Positions 8,915 through 19,076 of a stretch of 64,000 bases of DNA are shown one piece after another. The translations under genes were made by a program, and so were the position numbers. How positions within the stretch are numbered: the first letter of the stretch is position 1; each line of letters begins with the position of its first letter. Source of the DNA: Saprospiraceae bacterium (GTDB lineage Bacteria; Bacteroidota; Bacteroidia; Chitinophagales; Saprospiraceae); NCBI GenBank assembly GCA_028279185.1, contig JANQSS010000325.1, positions 62,001 through 126,000 on the forward strand, in the 5' to 3' direction. Under the pieces are notes generated by a model that did not search any database, was not told the DNA's origin, and was given only the letters and a program-made list of their open reading frames with translations.

Positions 8915-9649
8915 TCATTCGACCAGCCATTTCCGAAACCGACTTACTTTATCTTTACTAACAATGACATCGACATGAGCTTGCGGCTCCAACGTCAGTT
9001 TTATTCGATTCACGGAATACGTCACCATATTCTGAATACACTTTTCATTCACGATAAATTGTCGATTTACACGAAAGAAGTCTTTATCATTAAGTCGTTG
9101 TTCTAATTTGTCCAGACTCAAGTCCAATGGATAGCGTTTTCCATTGCGATCCATGAAGAATGTTATTTTATTTTCTGAATAATAAAAGGATGCTTCATCC
9201 AATTTTAGTACTTTGAGATTTTGTCCAAGTTTCACCAAAACCTTATAACTTTTTTGCGGATGAGACAATTGATTAACTTCCTTATGTTGACTTAAAGTTT
9301 TCGCATGAAAACGTTCTACAACATTAATTAAATCAATCTTTTTAATAGGTTTTAACAGATAATCGAATGCATGTACACGAATGGCTTCAAGCGCATATTC
9401 ATCATATGCGGTTGTAAAAACCACAGGTGTTTTGACAGATACAAGGTCGAAGATTTCAAACGAAATTCCATCTGCAAGTTGAACATCCATAAATATTAAG
9501 TCTATACGAGCCTGACTGTTTAAAAACATAACGGCATCTTCTACACTTTCAGAAACATTACAAATATTTATTTCTTCGTCGCAGTCTTCAAGCATTTTGG
9601 CAAGTCTTTTTGCTGCCATTGGCTCATCTTCAATAATGAAAACGTTCAT
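8915..9649 (-). CDS. LytTR family response regulator
   Basis: 244 residues. The receiver domain (about 1-120) keeps the acidic pair Glu7-Asp8, the phospho-acceptor Asp55 (FMDVQL) and the conserved Lys in YLLKPIKK. A LytTR DNA-binding domain fills about 140-244, including the FFRVNRQFIVN motif. It overlaps the upstream histidine kinase by four bases (ATGA), so the pair is translationally coupled and forms a two-component system. The target genes are unknown; the yceI gene at the head of the same operon is one candidate. Confidence 0.94.
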   Translation of the reverse strand: MNVFIIEDEPMAAKRLAKMLEDCDEEINICNVSESVEDAVMFLNSQARIDLIFMDVQLADGISFEIFDLVSVKTPVVFTTAYDEYALEAIRVHAFDYLLKPIKKIDLINVVERFHAKTLSQHKEVNQLSHPQKSYKVLVKLGQNLKVLKLDEASFYYSENKITFFMDRNGKRYPLDLSLDKLEQRLNDKDFFRVNRQFIVNEKCIQNMVTYSVNRIKLTLEPQAHVDVIVSKDKVSRFRKWLVE

Positions 9650-12480
9650 ATTTCTTGTTGCCTAATTTTCGGTAAAAGTATTGAAAAGTATCCATCCTTT
9701 TGTTCTACTCGCATGACAAAGTCACCCAGCAGGGCAAAACGATTTTTTATATTTTGCAAGCCAATACCGGTTGATTGTTCGGCGCTCCGTTTCTTCTCAA
9801 TTTTATTCTTTACTATCAAGTATTTCTGATTATAATCAGCTATTTCAACTTTAAGTGGTTTGGCATTCGATAGAATATTATGTTTAACTGCATTCTCAAC
9901 CAATATCTGAAGCGTCATGGGAGGTAAAAACAAGTTATAATTATCAATGTCTGTGGTAACACTGAGATTGTCGTTGAACCTTTTATTCAACAGAAATGTA
10001 TAGTCATCCAATAATTCCAATTCTTCGCTAATTTTTATCAATTTTGTATCCTTCAATTCCAAAATTCTGCGATAAAAATCAGAAAGGCGTTCCACAACTT
10101 CTACCGCTATTTTAGGGTCTTCTTCTATGTAACTCACCAATGTATTGAAGGCATTGAATAAGAAGTGTGGATTTAATTGATTTTTTAGTACTTCATATTG
10201 TCTTTCTGCTTTGACGCGTTCCATTTCTTTTTCTTTCGTGATTTGAGCTTCACGAAATCGCATAATGAGGTAGACGAACGAGGCGATTAGGCCAATCATC
10301 AGCGCTATGAAATACCACTCTAGATATATAGGTTTACGTATTTTAAAGCTAAAACTAGCTCGATCATCCTTACTGTTTTCAAATCCTTTTAGTGCGATCG
10401 AGAATTGATACTCTCCTGGCGGAAGCTTAGAATAAACCACCGTACTTCCTGTAGTTTCTAACCAATTTTCATCATGCCCAGCTAACTTATATTTAAACGC
10501 TATATTTTCAGCACGGGAATAAAAGTGCCCACCTATTTTAAAAAGCATCGTATTATCAGTATGTCGTAATTGATGTTTTATTCCAGCGTCAAGTTGATTG
10601 CGTCCTGCTCTCACCTCATCTATAAAGACACGAGGTTGTTCAAAGTCGTCAATCGCTGTATTAATCTTCAGAACACGATCCTGAGCTGCCAAATAAACCA
10701 CACCATTAGGTGATTTATCAACACCATTGAGACTCGGAACAAATTGCTCAAATCCGTGTTCCGCCCCAAATGTGAATACTTGATCCACGCCCTCTGATAC
10801 CCTATCGATGGCACCCAGTCTAGCAACATAAAGTGGCCCATTCTCACATGTAAAGAGGCTTGACATCTCCGTTCTTGATTGATGAAATGTGCAGTCCAAT
10901 TCCTTCGATACACTATTGAGACGACACAGTTTATTTGCACTCTCAATCATCCAAATGTCACCGTTACTTGCTTCAGCAATCGAATACAACTGGATATTTT
11001 CGGTATTCGGTTCATGAAAATAGCTAATTCTTCCACTATTCAATTCAGCTAGTCCATCTCCATCTGTGGCAAAGTAGACATTGTTGTTTTTAGCTACTAA
11101 TATATCATAGACATAGTTTCGCGATAGTTGCTCATAGCTCCGAAGTTTACGAATACTCAAATCAGAAATGGTCTCAGTCCAAGTCGTAAAGTAGACACCT
11201 CCAAGCGTTGCTAACCATAATGTATCGCGTTGTTTTGCCATGGCAATAACCGAATTTCGTTCCAACTCACGATGCTCTGGATACCCACTCAGCTTAAAAT
11301 CAGGCAGCGAAACGCTTATTAAACCATTGTCAAACGTACCCGCTAAGATGTGTGACGTTAAGGGTTCAAAACATACGACGTTAATATTTGATGAAGCTCC
11401 CAGTAATTGAGACTTGTTTTCATAAACATCGAATAAATAAATACCTTTTGTTGTACCTAACAATAGCGAGGAACCATTTACATCGCAAACGGCTTGGATT
11501 TCAGCCTCAAAGTTTGGGAGGTAAGCTTGGATATTATAGTTAAACTTAGATAAGGAACGGTTGTTACTCCCCATCCAAACAAGGCTACCATTACCGGAAA
11601 ATATGGTTGCAGGATTCAAATTTCCCTTGTCGCTGGTCCAAGAACGTATTTTTTCGAATCGACCATATGAAGCGTTTATATGAATCAGACCACTATTCTC
11701 GGTCAAAGCCAAATATGTCCCGTCAATCAACTTTATTATTTCAACCACCCTACCCTCAGCCCAAGACGATGTAATAGAGGAAAACTGAGATCCATCAAAT
11801 TCGAAAATTCCTTTTTCGTAGGTTCCAACGATCGTCCGGTCACCCTGGCATATAACGGAATAGACGAGTTCATCATCCAATCCGTGTTGGCGCCCAAATC
11901 GACTAAAGGAAAAGTTTCCATTTGAGAGATCCACGCGGACAAGCCCGTCATCTGTTGCCATCCACACAATATTATTACCGTCTTCGACTATTTCATGAAT
12001 AAATTGAGAGGTATTATCAAGAACCGGTGATATGCTTTTATTGTCCACATCTATTTTATGAAGTCCATCTCCATTAGTGGAAACGAGAAGTGTATTCTTA
12101 TCACCAATTAGAAAATCCGTTACCATCGTACCGCTGGTCATTTGGTAAGCACCAATCCACCCATAGTTTGTCAACTCAAAGGCCATTATGTCGCCCTGGC
12201 TGCTTCCTAACCATAATTCATTTTTGACATTATCATACTGCGCCGCAGTAATTTTACCCTTTATTGAGTCTAATGACAACACACGCTTATATAATATACC
12301 ATCGAAGGCATATAAATTTACGCCTGTAATTACATGGAGCATACCGTCATTTCGTTCGAAGATGTTCTTAACTCCGGTTTGATCATAATCTTCATGAATG
12401 GGAAAATCTGTAATATAAACGGATTGTGCAGAAACTGAAATTGAAAAAAAAGATACAATATGTATTATTATGTATTTCAA
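9646..12480 (-). CDS. Two-component propeller sensor histidine kinase, LytS-type
   Basis: 944 residues. A signal peptide is followed by a long periplasmic region of two-component-propeller repeats (about 25-640, repeated LWLGTxxG-like motifs) and a Y_Y_Y domain (about 645-715). One transmembrane segment lies near 720-740. The cytoplasmic His_kinase domain has the LNPHFLFN box (His772) and an N-box LVENAVKHN. Unlike many Bacteroidetes propeller sensors it is not fused to its regulator, which is the next gene. It overlaps the yceI-like gene upstream by four bases. The ligand is unknown; related sensors in Bacteroides detect oligosaccharides, but that is not shown here. Confidence 0.92.
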   Translation of the reverse strand: MKYIIIHIVSFFSISVSAQSVYITDFPIHEDYDQTGVKNIFERNDGMLHVITGVNLYAFDGILYKRVLSLDSIKGKITAAQYDNVKNELWLGSSQGDIMAFELTNYGWIGAYQMTSGTMVTDFLIGDKNTLLVSTNGDGLHKIDVDNKSISPVLDNTSQFIHEIVEDGNNIVWMATDDGLVRVDLSNGNFSFSRFGRQHGLDDELVYSVICQGDRTIVGTYEKGIFEFDGSQFSSITSSWAEGRVVEIIKLIDGTYLALTENSGLIHINASYGRFEKIRSWTSDKGNLNPATIFSGNGSLVWMGSNNRSLSKFNYNIQAYLPNFEAEIQAVCDVNGSSLLLGTTKGIYLFDVYENKSQLLGASSNINVVCFEPLTSHILAGTFDNGLISVSLPDFKLSGYPEHRELERNSVIAMAKQRDTLWLATLGGVYFTTWTETISDLSIRKLRSYEQLSRNYVYDILVAKNNNVYFATDGDGLAELNSGRISYFHEPNTENIQLYSIAEASNGDIWMIESANKLCRLNSVSKELDCTFHQSRTEMSSLFTCENGPLYVARLGAIDRVSEGVDQVFTFGAEHGFEQFVPSLNGVDKSPNGVVYLAAQDRVLKINTAIDDFEQPRVFIDEVRAGRNQLDAGIKHQLRHTDNTMLFKIGGHFYSRAENIAFKYKLAGHDENWLETTGSTVVYSKLPPGEYQFSIALKGFENSKDDRASFSFKIRKPIYLEWYFIALMIGLIASFVYLIMRFREAQITKEKEMERVKAERQYEVLKNQLNPHFLFNAFNTLVSYIEEDPKIAVEVVERLSDFYRRILELKDTKLIKISEELELLDDYTFLLNKRFNDNLSVTTDIDNYNLFLPPMTLQILVENAVKHNILSNAKPLKVEIADYNQKYLIVKNKIEKKRSAEQSTGIGLQNIKNRFALLGDFVMRVEQKDGYFSILLPKIRQQEI

Positions 12481-13037
12481 TTCAATTGAATACGTACTTC
12501 TATCTCAATTTCACTGGCTATCTTTTGATTTACGATTCGTGGAATTCGAATGTCGTAATCTTTCAATAAGACAATAAATTTAGCATGAACATCAACTCTG
12601 TTGACATTATTCTTAATTTCTACTTTCACAACCTCTTCTTTTGTGATGCCATGAACCGTAAACCTTCCCTTCGCCCGGACATGGTATGACCCGGGTTGTG
12701 TCAAGTCAACATTATCTACTATTTTTCCTATGAATGTCGACTCAGGATATTTGTCTGTCTCTAAATAATTTTCTTGAAAATGAATTCGCTGAAGTGGATT
12801 ATTAAACCCCTCAAAAGAATTTAATGCTATTTTAAAAGCAAATTTATTTGAGTTTACGTCCAGTACTCCGCTCAAATCATCTGAAGTTGCTCTTATTGTT
12901 TCTAAAGGTGCATTTGATATAAAGGACACAATGCCACTTTCCGATTTTCTCAACGCACCCGATTGTGCGTGCAAGTTTTGACAAATAATAAACCCTAGAA
13001 ATACAATTGGCATGGTAAACAAAGGATAGCGTGTCAT
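12477..13037 (-). CDS. YceI family periplasmic protein (second copy)
   Basis: The open frame reaches 13097 (206 aa). The ATG at 13037 (residue 21 of the long form) gives a more typical signal peptide ending HAQ and is preferred. The body shows the YceI pattern (FISNAPLETIRA, FKIALNSFEGF, HFQENYLETDKYPESTFIGK, FTVHGITKEE, DYDIRIPRIV). It overlaps the sensor kinase by four bases and likely heads the YceI-kinase-regulator operon. Coupling of a YceI protein to a sensor suggests that its lipid-like ligand, or its level, is sensed; that is inference. Confidence 0.88.
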   Translation of the reverse strand: MTRYPLFTMPIVFLGFIICQNLHAQSGALRKSESGIVSFISNAPLETIRATSDDLSGVLDVNSNKFAFKIALNSFEGFNNPLQRIHFQENYLETDKYPESTFIGKIVDNVDLTQPGSYHVRAKGRFTVHGITKEEVVKVEIKNNVNRVDVHAKFIVLLKDYDIRIPRIVNQKIASEIEIEVRIQLN

Positions 13038-13190
13038 CAATTTGCAGCAAAAACCAAATAGTGACAAGTATGTATATCTAGATCGGATAAATTTCATGTC
13101 GAACTGGAATGTCGTCGGAGTCAGTGAGTAGTAGCTTAGCCAGTAAATTCAGTTATCAAATGTCATTCATTCTCATACTTTGCACACATT

Positions 13191-14465
13191 CTACATCCCT
13201 ATGCGAATACCGTCTTCAACGACAGCACCTTTTTTCACAACGATAATTCCATCTCGAATTACGTACTGATCGGTCTCCGTGTCTTCCAGGGTATCTGAAC
13301 CACGTATAATAACATTATCGCCGATGCGGCAATTTTTATCTACAATTGCATTTTCAATAAAACAATTCCGACCAATTCCTAATGGCATCGTACTGTGATG
13401 TTTTCTAAACATTTCCATCTGCTCCGTAAAATCATTCCCCATAATTATAGAACGTCTTATCACCGTACCTTCTCCAATTCTGGAACGCAAACCAATAATG
13501 CTCCGCTCAAGCATCTGTGCATTGATGATACAAGCCTCCGCGACGATTGTGTGGCTCATCATCGCATATTGAATTTTGGCAGGTGCCAAAAGTCGCGGCC
13601 TTGTATAAATTCGTTTTTGAGGGTTGAACATGTCAAATTCAGGAATCACATCCGTCATAGATAAATTTGCTTCATAAAATGACTTTATATTTCCAATATC
13701 TGTCCAATAACCATCATAAGAATAGCTCGCGACCCCTTTATTCGAATCTATTGCCAATGGGATAATTTCTTTACCGAAGTCAATTGAGTCAGGATTGTTT
13801 TGCAACATTTGATTGATTGTCTGTCTGTTGAAAATATAAATCCCCATAGACGCCAAATAGACTTCACCTCTAGCGCGTTGCTCATCTGACACCTCTGACT
13901 CCCATTCGCCGAGAACACCGGGATCCGGTTTTTCAATAAAAGAAGAAATCATTCCTTGCTTATTGACTTTCATAATACCAAATGAAGTGGCCTCGGCCGC
14001 CTTTACAGGAATAGTAGCCACAGTCACTTCTGCCTTTTTAGAAATGTGTTCTTCGAGCATAGCATTAAAGTCCATCTGGTATAACTGATCACCCGACAGA
14101 ATTAAAAGAAAATCAAAATCATGACGCTTTGTATGCACTAATGATTGGCGAACAGCATCAGCTGTCCCTTGAAACCAATCCTTTGACTGATGCGTTTGTT
14201 CTGCGGCGAGTAAGTCTACAAAGCCAAAGCCAAAATGGTCAAAGTGATACGTATTTTTGATGTGTTTATTTAGTGATGCCGAATTGAATTGCGTCAAAAC
14301 GAACATCCGCTTTATTTTAGAATTAAGGCAATTTGATATTGGGATATCGATTAAACGATATTTTCCACCAATCGGTACAGCAGGTTTTGATCGTTCGGCA
14401 GTCAGTGGATATAAACGTGTGCCGGCTCCTCCACCAAGAATAATACTTATTACTCGATCGACCAT
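13191..14465 (-). CDS. glgC: Glucose-1-phosphate adenylyltransferase
   Basis: 424 residues, the usual length for bacterial GlgC. The N-terminal nucleotidyltransferase domain has GGGAGTRLYPLT and SKPAVPIGGKYRLIDIPISN. A left-handed beta-helix domain follows (about 300-424, repeats such as RIGEGTVIRRSIIMG and NCRIGDNVIIRG). It makes ADP-glucose from glucose-1-phosphate and ATP, the committed step of glycogen synthesis. It lies six bases downstream of glgA on the same strand. Confidence 0.97.
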   Translation of the reverse strand: MVDRVISIILGGGAGTRLYPLTAERSKPAVPIGGKYRLIDIPISNCLNSKIKRMFVLTQFNSASLNKHIKNTYHFDHFGFGFVDLLAAEQTHQSKDWFQGTADAVRQSLVHTKRHDFDFLLILSGDQLYQMDFNAMLEEHISKKAEVTVATIPVKAAEATSFGIMKVNKQGMISSFIEKPDPGVLGEWESEVSDEQRARGEVYLASMGIYIFNRQTINQMLQNNPDSIDFGKEIIPLAIDSNKGVASYSYDGYWTDIGNIKSFYEANLSMTDVIPEFDMFNPQKRIYTRPRLLAPAKIQYAMMSHTIVAEACIINAQMLERSIIGLRSRIGEGTVIRRSIIMGNDFTEQMEMFRKHHSTMPLGIGRNCFIENAIVDKNCRIGDNVIIRGSDTLEDTETDQYVIRDGIIVVKKGAVVEDGIRIGM

Positions 14466-14471
14466 ATTTTG

Positions 14472-15896
14472 TTATTTAATTAGACTATTATACAATTCTT
14501 TGTAGCGATCCGATGAGCGTTCCCATGAAAAGTCGTATTTAACAATACGTTTTCGAATTTTTTCAAATTCTTCTTCGTTCCCGTACAGTTTCATCGCTCG
14601 ATACAAAGTAGCAGTTATTTCATGAAGTTCCAAATTACCAAATCGAAAACCCCCACCCTCTTGTTCAATATCAACAACTGTGTCATTGAGCCCGCCTACA
14701 GCGCGTACGATCGGGATAGTCCCATAGTGCATACTATACATCTGATTCAGTCCACAAGGCTCAACGAGCGAAGGCATAATTAGGAAATCACCGCCTGCGT
14801 ACAGCATATGGGCCAGGGGCTCATTATAGCCCTGATTGTAAGCTACGTTATCGGGAAAATATCGCGCCAAGTGATGGAAACGAGATGACAAACCCTCATC
14901 ACCCGAACCCAGAATAATAAAAGAGGCTGGATTGTTTGCGGACAAAAAACTACCTATGACGTCGGGTAATATAAATGCGCCTTTTTCACGCGCAAATCTT
15001 CCGATAAAAACGAATAATGGAGCTAAGGGGTCAAGGTTAAATTTGTCGGCTAATTCGCTTTTATTTTTCCTCTTAAACGTTGATAAACTGCGTTTTAATT
15101 TATGTTCAACATATTTGTCCTTTTTTGGATTCCATATTTCATAATCGATTCCATTTAATATTCCATGTGATTTTCCTGACTCGGATTGCATTAAAGAACC
15201 AAGATTTGGTAAGTGCATTAATTCTTCTAAATAAGATGAGGATACTGTTGTAACCGCCCAGGAATTTCGAATGGCACTCGCCATGGCATTGATCACATCA
15301 CCCCAATCTAACAGGCCAGCATCATTTCTATGAAATCGAGGAAGTAATACGACGTCCTTCCAGCTGTGCATGCCTTGATAATTGCCGTTGTGTATCGTGT
15401 ACACGGTTGGAACCTCCCGTAACCGATCATAGTCAACACCGTGTTTCATAAAAAAAGGGATCAAGCCTGTATGGTGGTCATGGCAATGCACAATGTCCGG
15501 TACTTTGTCCATATTCTGCAGCCAGATAAGTGCGGCTTGTTGGAATGCGAAGTAGCGCGCTGTCTCATCTCGAAAATAATGACCGGGAGGATGCGCATAG
15601 ACACCCGGTCTATCAAAATATTCCGGCATATTTACGGCCAATAAGGGAAAATCAAGAATACCATCAGCTACTTGTTCAATTGAGAAGTGCTTCCATTCGC
15701 CATTTTGAACCACTTCCGCTTCAAAGACTGTTTTCCACTCTTGTTCTTTTATCCAGGGCATCCCATACTTGGGAATAAGGACAATGGCCTCCATTCCATC
15801 TTTTTGTTGATAACCCGGCAATGAGCCAACCACGTCGGCAAGGCCACCAACCTTAGCGGCAGGATAGCACTCCGCGCTTATATGAACTACGAACAT
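14472..15896 (-). CDS. glgA: Glycogen synthase (ADP-glucose, GT5)
   Basis: 474 residues. The GT5 N-terminal signature HISAECYPAAKVGGLADVVGS carries the KxGGL motif that binds ADP-glucose. The C-terminal half has the GT-B motifs FIGRFAREKG and PSLVEPCGLNQMYSMHYG with the catalytic-site EPCG. It extends glycogen chains using the ADP-glucose made by the adjacent GlgC. A possible -7 element (TACCTTTC, one mismatch to TAnnTTTG) lies about 25-30 bases upstream of the ATG. No branching enzyme is visible in this window. Confidence 0.96.
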   Translation of the reverse strand: MFVVHISAECYPAAKVGGLADVVGSLPGYQQKDGMEAIVLIPKYGMPWIKEQEWKTVFEAEVVQNGEWKHFSIEQVADGILDFPLLAVNMPEYFDRPGVYAHPPGHYFRDETARYFAFQQAALIWLQNMDKVPDIVHCHDHHTGLIPFFMKHGVDYDRLREVPTVYTIHNGNYQGMHSWKDVVLLPRFHRNDAGLLDWGDVINAMASAIRNSWAVTTVSSSYLEELMHLPNLGSLMQSESGKSHGILNGIDYEIWNPKKDKYVEHKLKRSLSTFKRKNKSELADKFNLDPLAPLFVFIGRFAREKGAFILPDVIGSFLSANNPASFIILGSGDEGLSSRFHHLARYFPDNVAYNQGYNEPLAHMLYAGGDFLIMPSLVEPCGLNQMYSMHYGTIPIVRAVGGLNDTVVDIEQEGGGFRFGNLELHEITATLYRAMKLYGNEEEFEKIRKRIVKYDFSWERSSDRYKELYNSLIK

Positions 15897-16026
15897 GTGG
15901 ACTTTTCTTGATGATTGCTGAAAGGTAGTTTAATTTTAAGAAAAATGAAATTCGCGCATCACTTTATTCATATCCATTCGTATAAGTTAAATGTGGGTGC
16001 CAAAGTCGAATTTTAATACGTGCTGG

Positions 16027-16587
16027 ATGGATAGACAACATGTAAATCTTAAACTCCTGATTGCCGGCTGTCAAGAAGGGAATAGACTCAGTCAAAACAA
16101 GTTGTATGAAAAATACTACGGCTTTGGGCTTAAAATAAGTATGCGTTATGGGGCTTCTAGGTCCGAAGCCGCAGAAATTCTAAATGATGCCTTTTTGAAA
16201 GTCTTCAGGAAACTTGATCAATATGACCATGACTATCCGTTTGAAGCATGGCTTAAGAAAATAATTGTTCATCAAGCCATCGATCATTACAGACGGCAAC
16301 TTAGAAAGCCAACATTGGTCAAATGGAAGGAAGCGACTAAAAAAATCTTATATCAGCCAGCATTTCCTGATCAATCAGAAGACACCGACATGCTTCGCTA
16401 TATACAACAACTACCGCCGGCTTATCGCACGACCTTCAACCTCTATGTGATGGAAGGATACAAACACCATGAAATTGCCGAAAAATTAAACATCAGCTCC
16501 AGTACGTCGCGATCTAACCTGTCACGGGCAAAGGAATTGCTAAAGAAGTTGATCAAAAAAAATAAACCTGAAGTTAGATTTAGATAA
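16027..16587 (+). CDS. ECF-type RNA polymerase sigma factor
   Basis: The frame opens at 15991 but the ATG at 16027 (MDRQHVNLKLLIAGC) fits the family start and gives 186 residues. Region 2 (NDAFLKVFRKLDQYD, then FEAWLKKIIVHQAIDHYRR) and region 4 (LPPAYRTTFNLYVMEGYKH, HEIAEKLNISSSTSRS) are present. It directs RNA polymerase to a regulon. The next gene begins two bases after its stop and is probably its cognate membrane partner. Confidence 0.93.
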   Translation: MDRQHVNLKLLIAGCQEGNRLSQNKLYEKYYGFGLKISMRYGASRSEAAEILNDAFLKVFRKLDQYDHDYPFEAWLKKIIVHQAIDHYRRQLRKPTLVKWKEATKKILYQPAFPDQSEDTDMLRYIQQLPPAYRTTFNLYVMEGYKHHEIAEKLNISSSTSRSNLSRAKELLKKLIKKNKPEVRFR

Positions 16588-16589
16588 GT

Positions 16590-17906
16590 ATGGACAATTT
16601 TTACCAAAATATAAAGGACAATCTTGAAAATCAGCCCGAACCGAAATACGATCCGAACGACTGGGTTGCCATGGAATCTAAACTCGATAATTCGACCCAA
16701 CCTACTACAAACTGGTTGAGATATTGGTATGTTCCATTCCTATTCATTCTTTTAGCGAGTCAATGTTTTCTCTATACGAAATGGCGCTCTTCCATGAAGC
16801 AAGTAGACACATTGAATGGTAGGCTCTCTGCCTTTTTGGAGCATAATTTGCGAGGTAGTGATACACTGTTTATTAGCCAGACCACGCACGCACGGGATAC
16901 GATTTATATTGACCGCTCATTATCCTTTTCGAATACCACTCGTATACCTACTTACGCGAACAAACATCAGTCTACTTTCCCGAATACCCATTTGGGTTTT
17001 CCTTTATTAAGTCCGCTCAAGCTCGGTAGCACCATGAATATGCAAATAGCACAGGCAGCAAACTCATTCAATCAATTTTCTCAACTAAACCGTAAAACGT
17101 CTGAACTGAAAAAAGAAAAACATCAAGTTATATCAGGAAAATCATCTGACTTAAATCAAGATAAGCCCGACCAAATTGCACTTAATCCGCTCAACATTTC
17201 CCGGCTGGGGTTTTTGGATAAGCCTCAAACAATTGATCCACTATTGCGTCATGCGGCTCAAAATAGGCCAGAAAACCATTCGTTTATTAAATATAAAAAA
17301 AGGTTATTTGACGAGTTCAAATTGCAAGAAGTCTCAGTGGATGTTGGCCTGGGGCCACTTAATACTAAGGACTACATCTTTGACTATAAAAATGAAATTG
17401 CAACATCGCTTGGTGCGAATTTAAGGTTTTCAAAATCTGTTGAATTCTGGCTTGGCGCAACGTTTTCAGTTTCATCATTCGAAGTCGAGGACTTGGATGA
17501 AACGTCCATTCCTCAGATTGACCCGCCAACCCCGGAACTAGAATTTAAACTAGTCGAGTCAAATCGTCTCCGACTCTTATACTCCATTGGCATGATGTAC
17601 ACTCATCCAACGAGTAAGAGATGGAGGCCGCAGGTCGGAATAGGGCTTAATGCTTCCCATATATTTGCACACGATCGATTTTATGAATATCAGAACCCCA
17701 TCACACAAGCCGAATGGACATTAGAACAAAACATACCTGCGCAATTTAATATCGCGGACTATGCCGTTTTAAAAGCTGGTATTAAATATGCCATAACAAG
17801 AGATTGGCGATCATTTATTCGATACAATTATTACCACGGACTTCATGGACAATTGAATTCTCCGGCAATGCAAAGTTTGAACCTAGGTTTAAGCTATACG
17901 TTCTAG
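16590..17906 (+). CDS. Membrane protein linked to ECF sigma factor, with C-terminal barrel-like domain
   Basis: 438 residues. The N-terminal cytoplasmic part (about 1-42) has the DPNDWVAMESKLD-type motif seen in proteins encoded after ECF sigma factors of Bacteroidota. A transmembrane segment lies at about 44-62. A linker rich in Asn, Gln and Ser follows (about 100-230), then a region that looks like outer-membrane beta-barrel strands up to a terminal Phe (LNLGLSYTF). It may act as an anti-sigma factor reaching the outer membrane; this is inferred from position and layout, not from a known anti-sigma domain. Confidence 0.6.
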   Translation: MDNFYQNIKDNLENQPEPKYDPNDWVAMESKLDNSTQPTTNWLRYWYVPFLFILLASQCFLYTKWRSSMKQVDTLNGRLSAFLEHNLRGSDTLFISQTTHARDTIYIDRSLSFSNTTRIPTYANKHQSTFPNTHLGFPLLSPLKLGSTMNMQIAQAANSFNQFSQLNRKTSELKKEKHQVISGKSSDLNQDKPDQIALNPLNISRLGFLDKPQTIDPLLRHAAQNRPENHSFIKYKKRLFDEFKLQEVSVDVGLGPLNTKDYIFDYKNEIATSLGANLRFSKSVEFWLGATFSVSSFEVEDLDETSIPQIDPPTPELEFKLVESNRLRLLYSIGMMYTHPTSKRWRPQVGIGLNASHIFAHDRFYEYQNPITQAEWTLEQNIPAQFNIADYAVLKAGIKYAITRDWRSFIRYNYYHGLHGQLNSPAMQSLNLGLSYTF

Positions 17907-18274
17907 CTCGTTCAAGCATCAGCATGGATGCTCGGACAGCATCAACGACTATACATACATAAAGTTGATCTATTCGCCAAAACTGGGTATTGAAATGCTG
18001 GAGATATCGCTACGAATTAAGTCGTCCTCTACGATGTTAGACTGTGGACAACAGATCTTAGTAATTAAAAAATTAAAATTTCGCAGATTTTGCAACGGCC
18101 ATATCATATTTAGCATTAATTTTTAATCAACACCTTCCAAGGCAGTGTAACTGATATTACTCCGACACACGCTTGTATTTTTATTTTCACTTCTTAAAAT
18201 ATTTTAATAAATTTCTATGTCAGGCGCATCATTTTTAATTAATTATTACGTATGTAAGAGAAAATAAAATATTA
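17907..18274. other. Intergenic stretch
   Basis: About 370 AT-rich bases between the barrel protein and the PAP2 gene. A small hairpin AGCATC/GATGCT lies near 17915-17932 and could stop transcription weakly, but it has no T-run. Nothing else is seen. Confidence 0.5.
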
Positions 18275-19063
18275 ATGATTAGGTACATTGCACTATCGAT
18301 TGTCATATCATTATTTGTTCACGGATCTATTAATGGTCAACCGGTTTTATATGAAATAGATTTTGGAAGGGAATTAGGCATGTATAGCGGAGGATTACTT
18401 GCGCTAACCATAGGGCTTAAATTAAAAACAACTATACGGCCCTATACTATGAGCAATGCCGCTCCAAACAATATTAACGATATCAATCAATTTGATCGAG
18501 TTGCCACTAAATACAACTCTCTACTGGCAAAAAAAACAAGTAACATCTTAGGTTATGGTTCATTTCTTCTACATGCCGTATTCCCATTACATCAATCCAC
18601 TAAAAAAGATGTCAAGAATATCAGCCTTGTTTGGGGAGAAGTGGTACTTATCAATGCCGGACTTACAAGCTTGAGTAAACACATATTTAAAAGACCAAGG
18701 CCCTATGTTTACAGAGTGGATGACAGCCATTACAATAAAGGCACACATTCCGCACAAGCTTCTTTTGTTTCGGGACATACTTCTATGATGGCGTCCAATA
18801 TGTTTTTTTTCGCCAGCACCTTTGCCACCTACTTTCCATCAAGCAAATGGAAGCCTGTCGTATGGGGTACGGCCATAATTGCACCAGCGGCCATTGGATA
18901 CCTACGTGTGCGGGCAGGTGTGCATTACCCCACCGATGTCATAGCCGGGTACGGCCTCGGAGCACTAGTCGGAATTCTCATTCCCATTTTACATAAATCC
19001 AAAAAGAATAAAGTAAAACTAAATGCTGACATCGATCAAATTGGAATTCAATATAAATTTTAA
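18275..19063 (+). CDS. PAP2 family phosphatase (membrane)
   Basis: 262 residues with a signal-like N-terminus and several hydrophobic segments. The three PAP2 motifs are visible: KHIFKRPRP (Lys and Arg-Pro), SFVSGHTS (SGH) and RVRAGVHYPTDVIAGY (Arg, His, Asp). These enzymes remove phosphate from lipid phosphates such as undecaprenyl diphosphate or phosphatidic acid. It heads a plus-strand run with an outer-membrane protein and two glycosyltransferases that use lipid-linked sugars, so polyprenyl phosphate recycling is a plausible role (inference). Confidence 0.88.
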   Translation: MIRYIALSIVISLFVHGSINGQPVLYEIDFGRELGMYSGGLLALTIGLKLKTTIRPYTMSNAAPNNINDINQFDRVATKYNSLLAKKTSNILGYGSFLLHAVFPLHQSTKKDVKNISLVWGEVVLINAGLTSLSKHIFKRPRPYVYRVDDSHYNKGTHSAQASFVSGHTSMMASNMFFFASTFATYFPSSKWKPVVWGTAIIAPAAIGYLRVRAGVHYPTDVIAGYGLGALVGILIPILHKSKKNKVKLNADIDQIGIQYKF

Positions 19064-19076
19064 GTCCTGAAAATCA

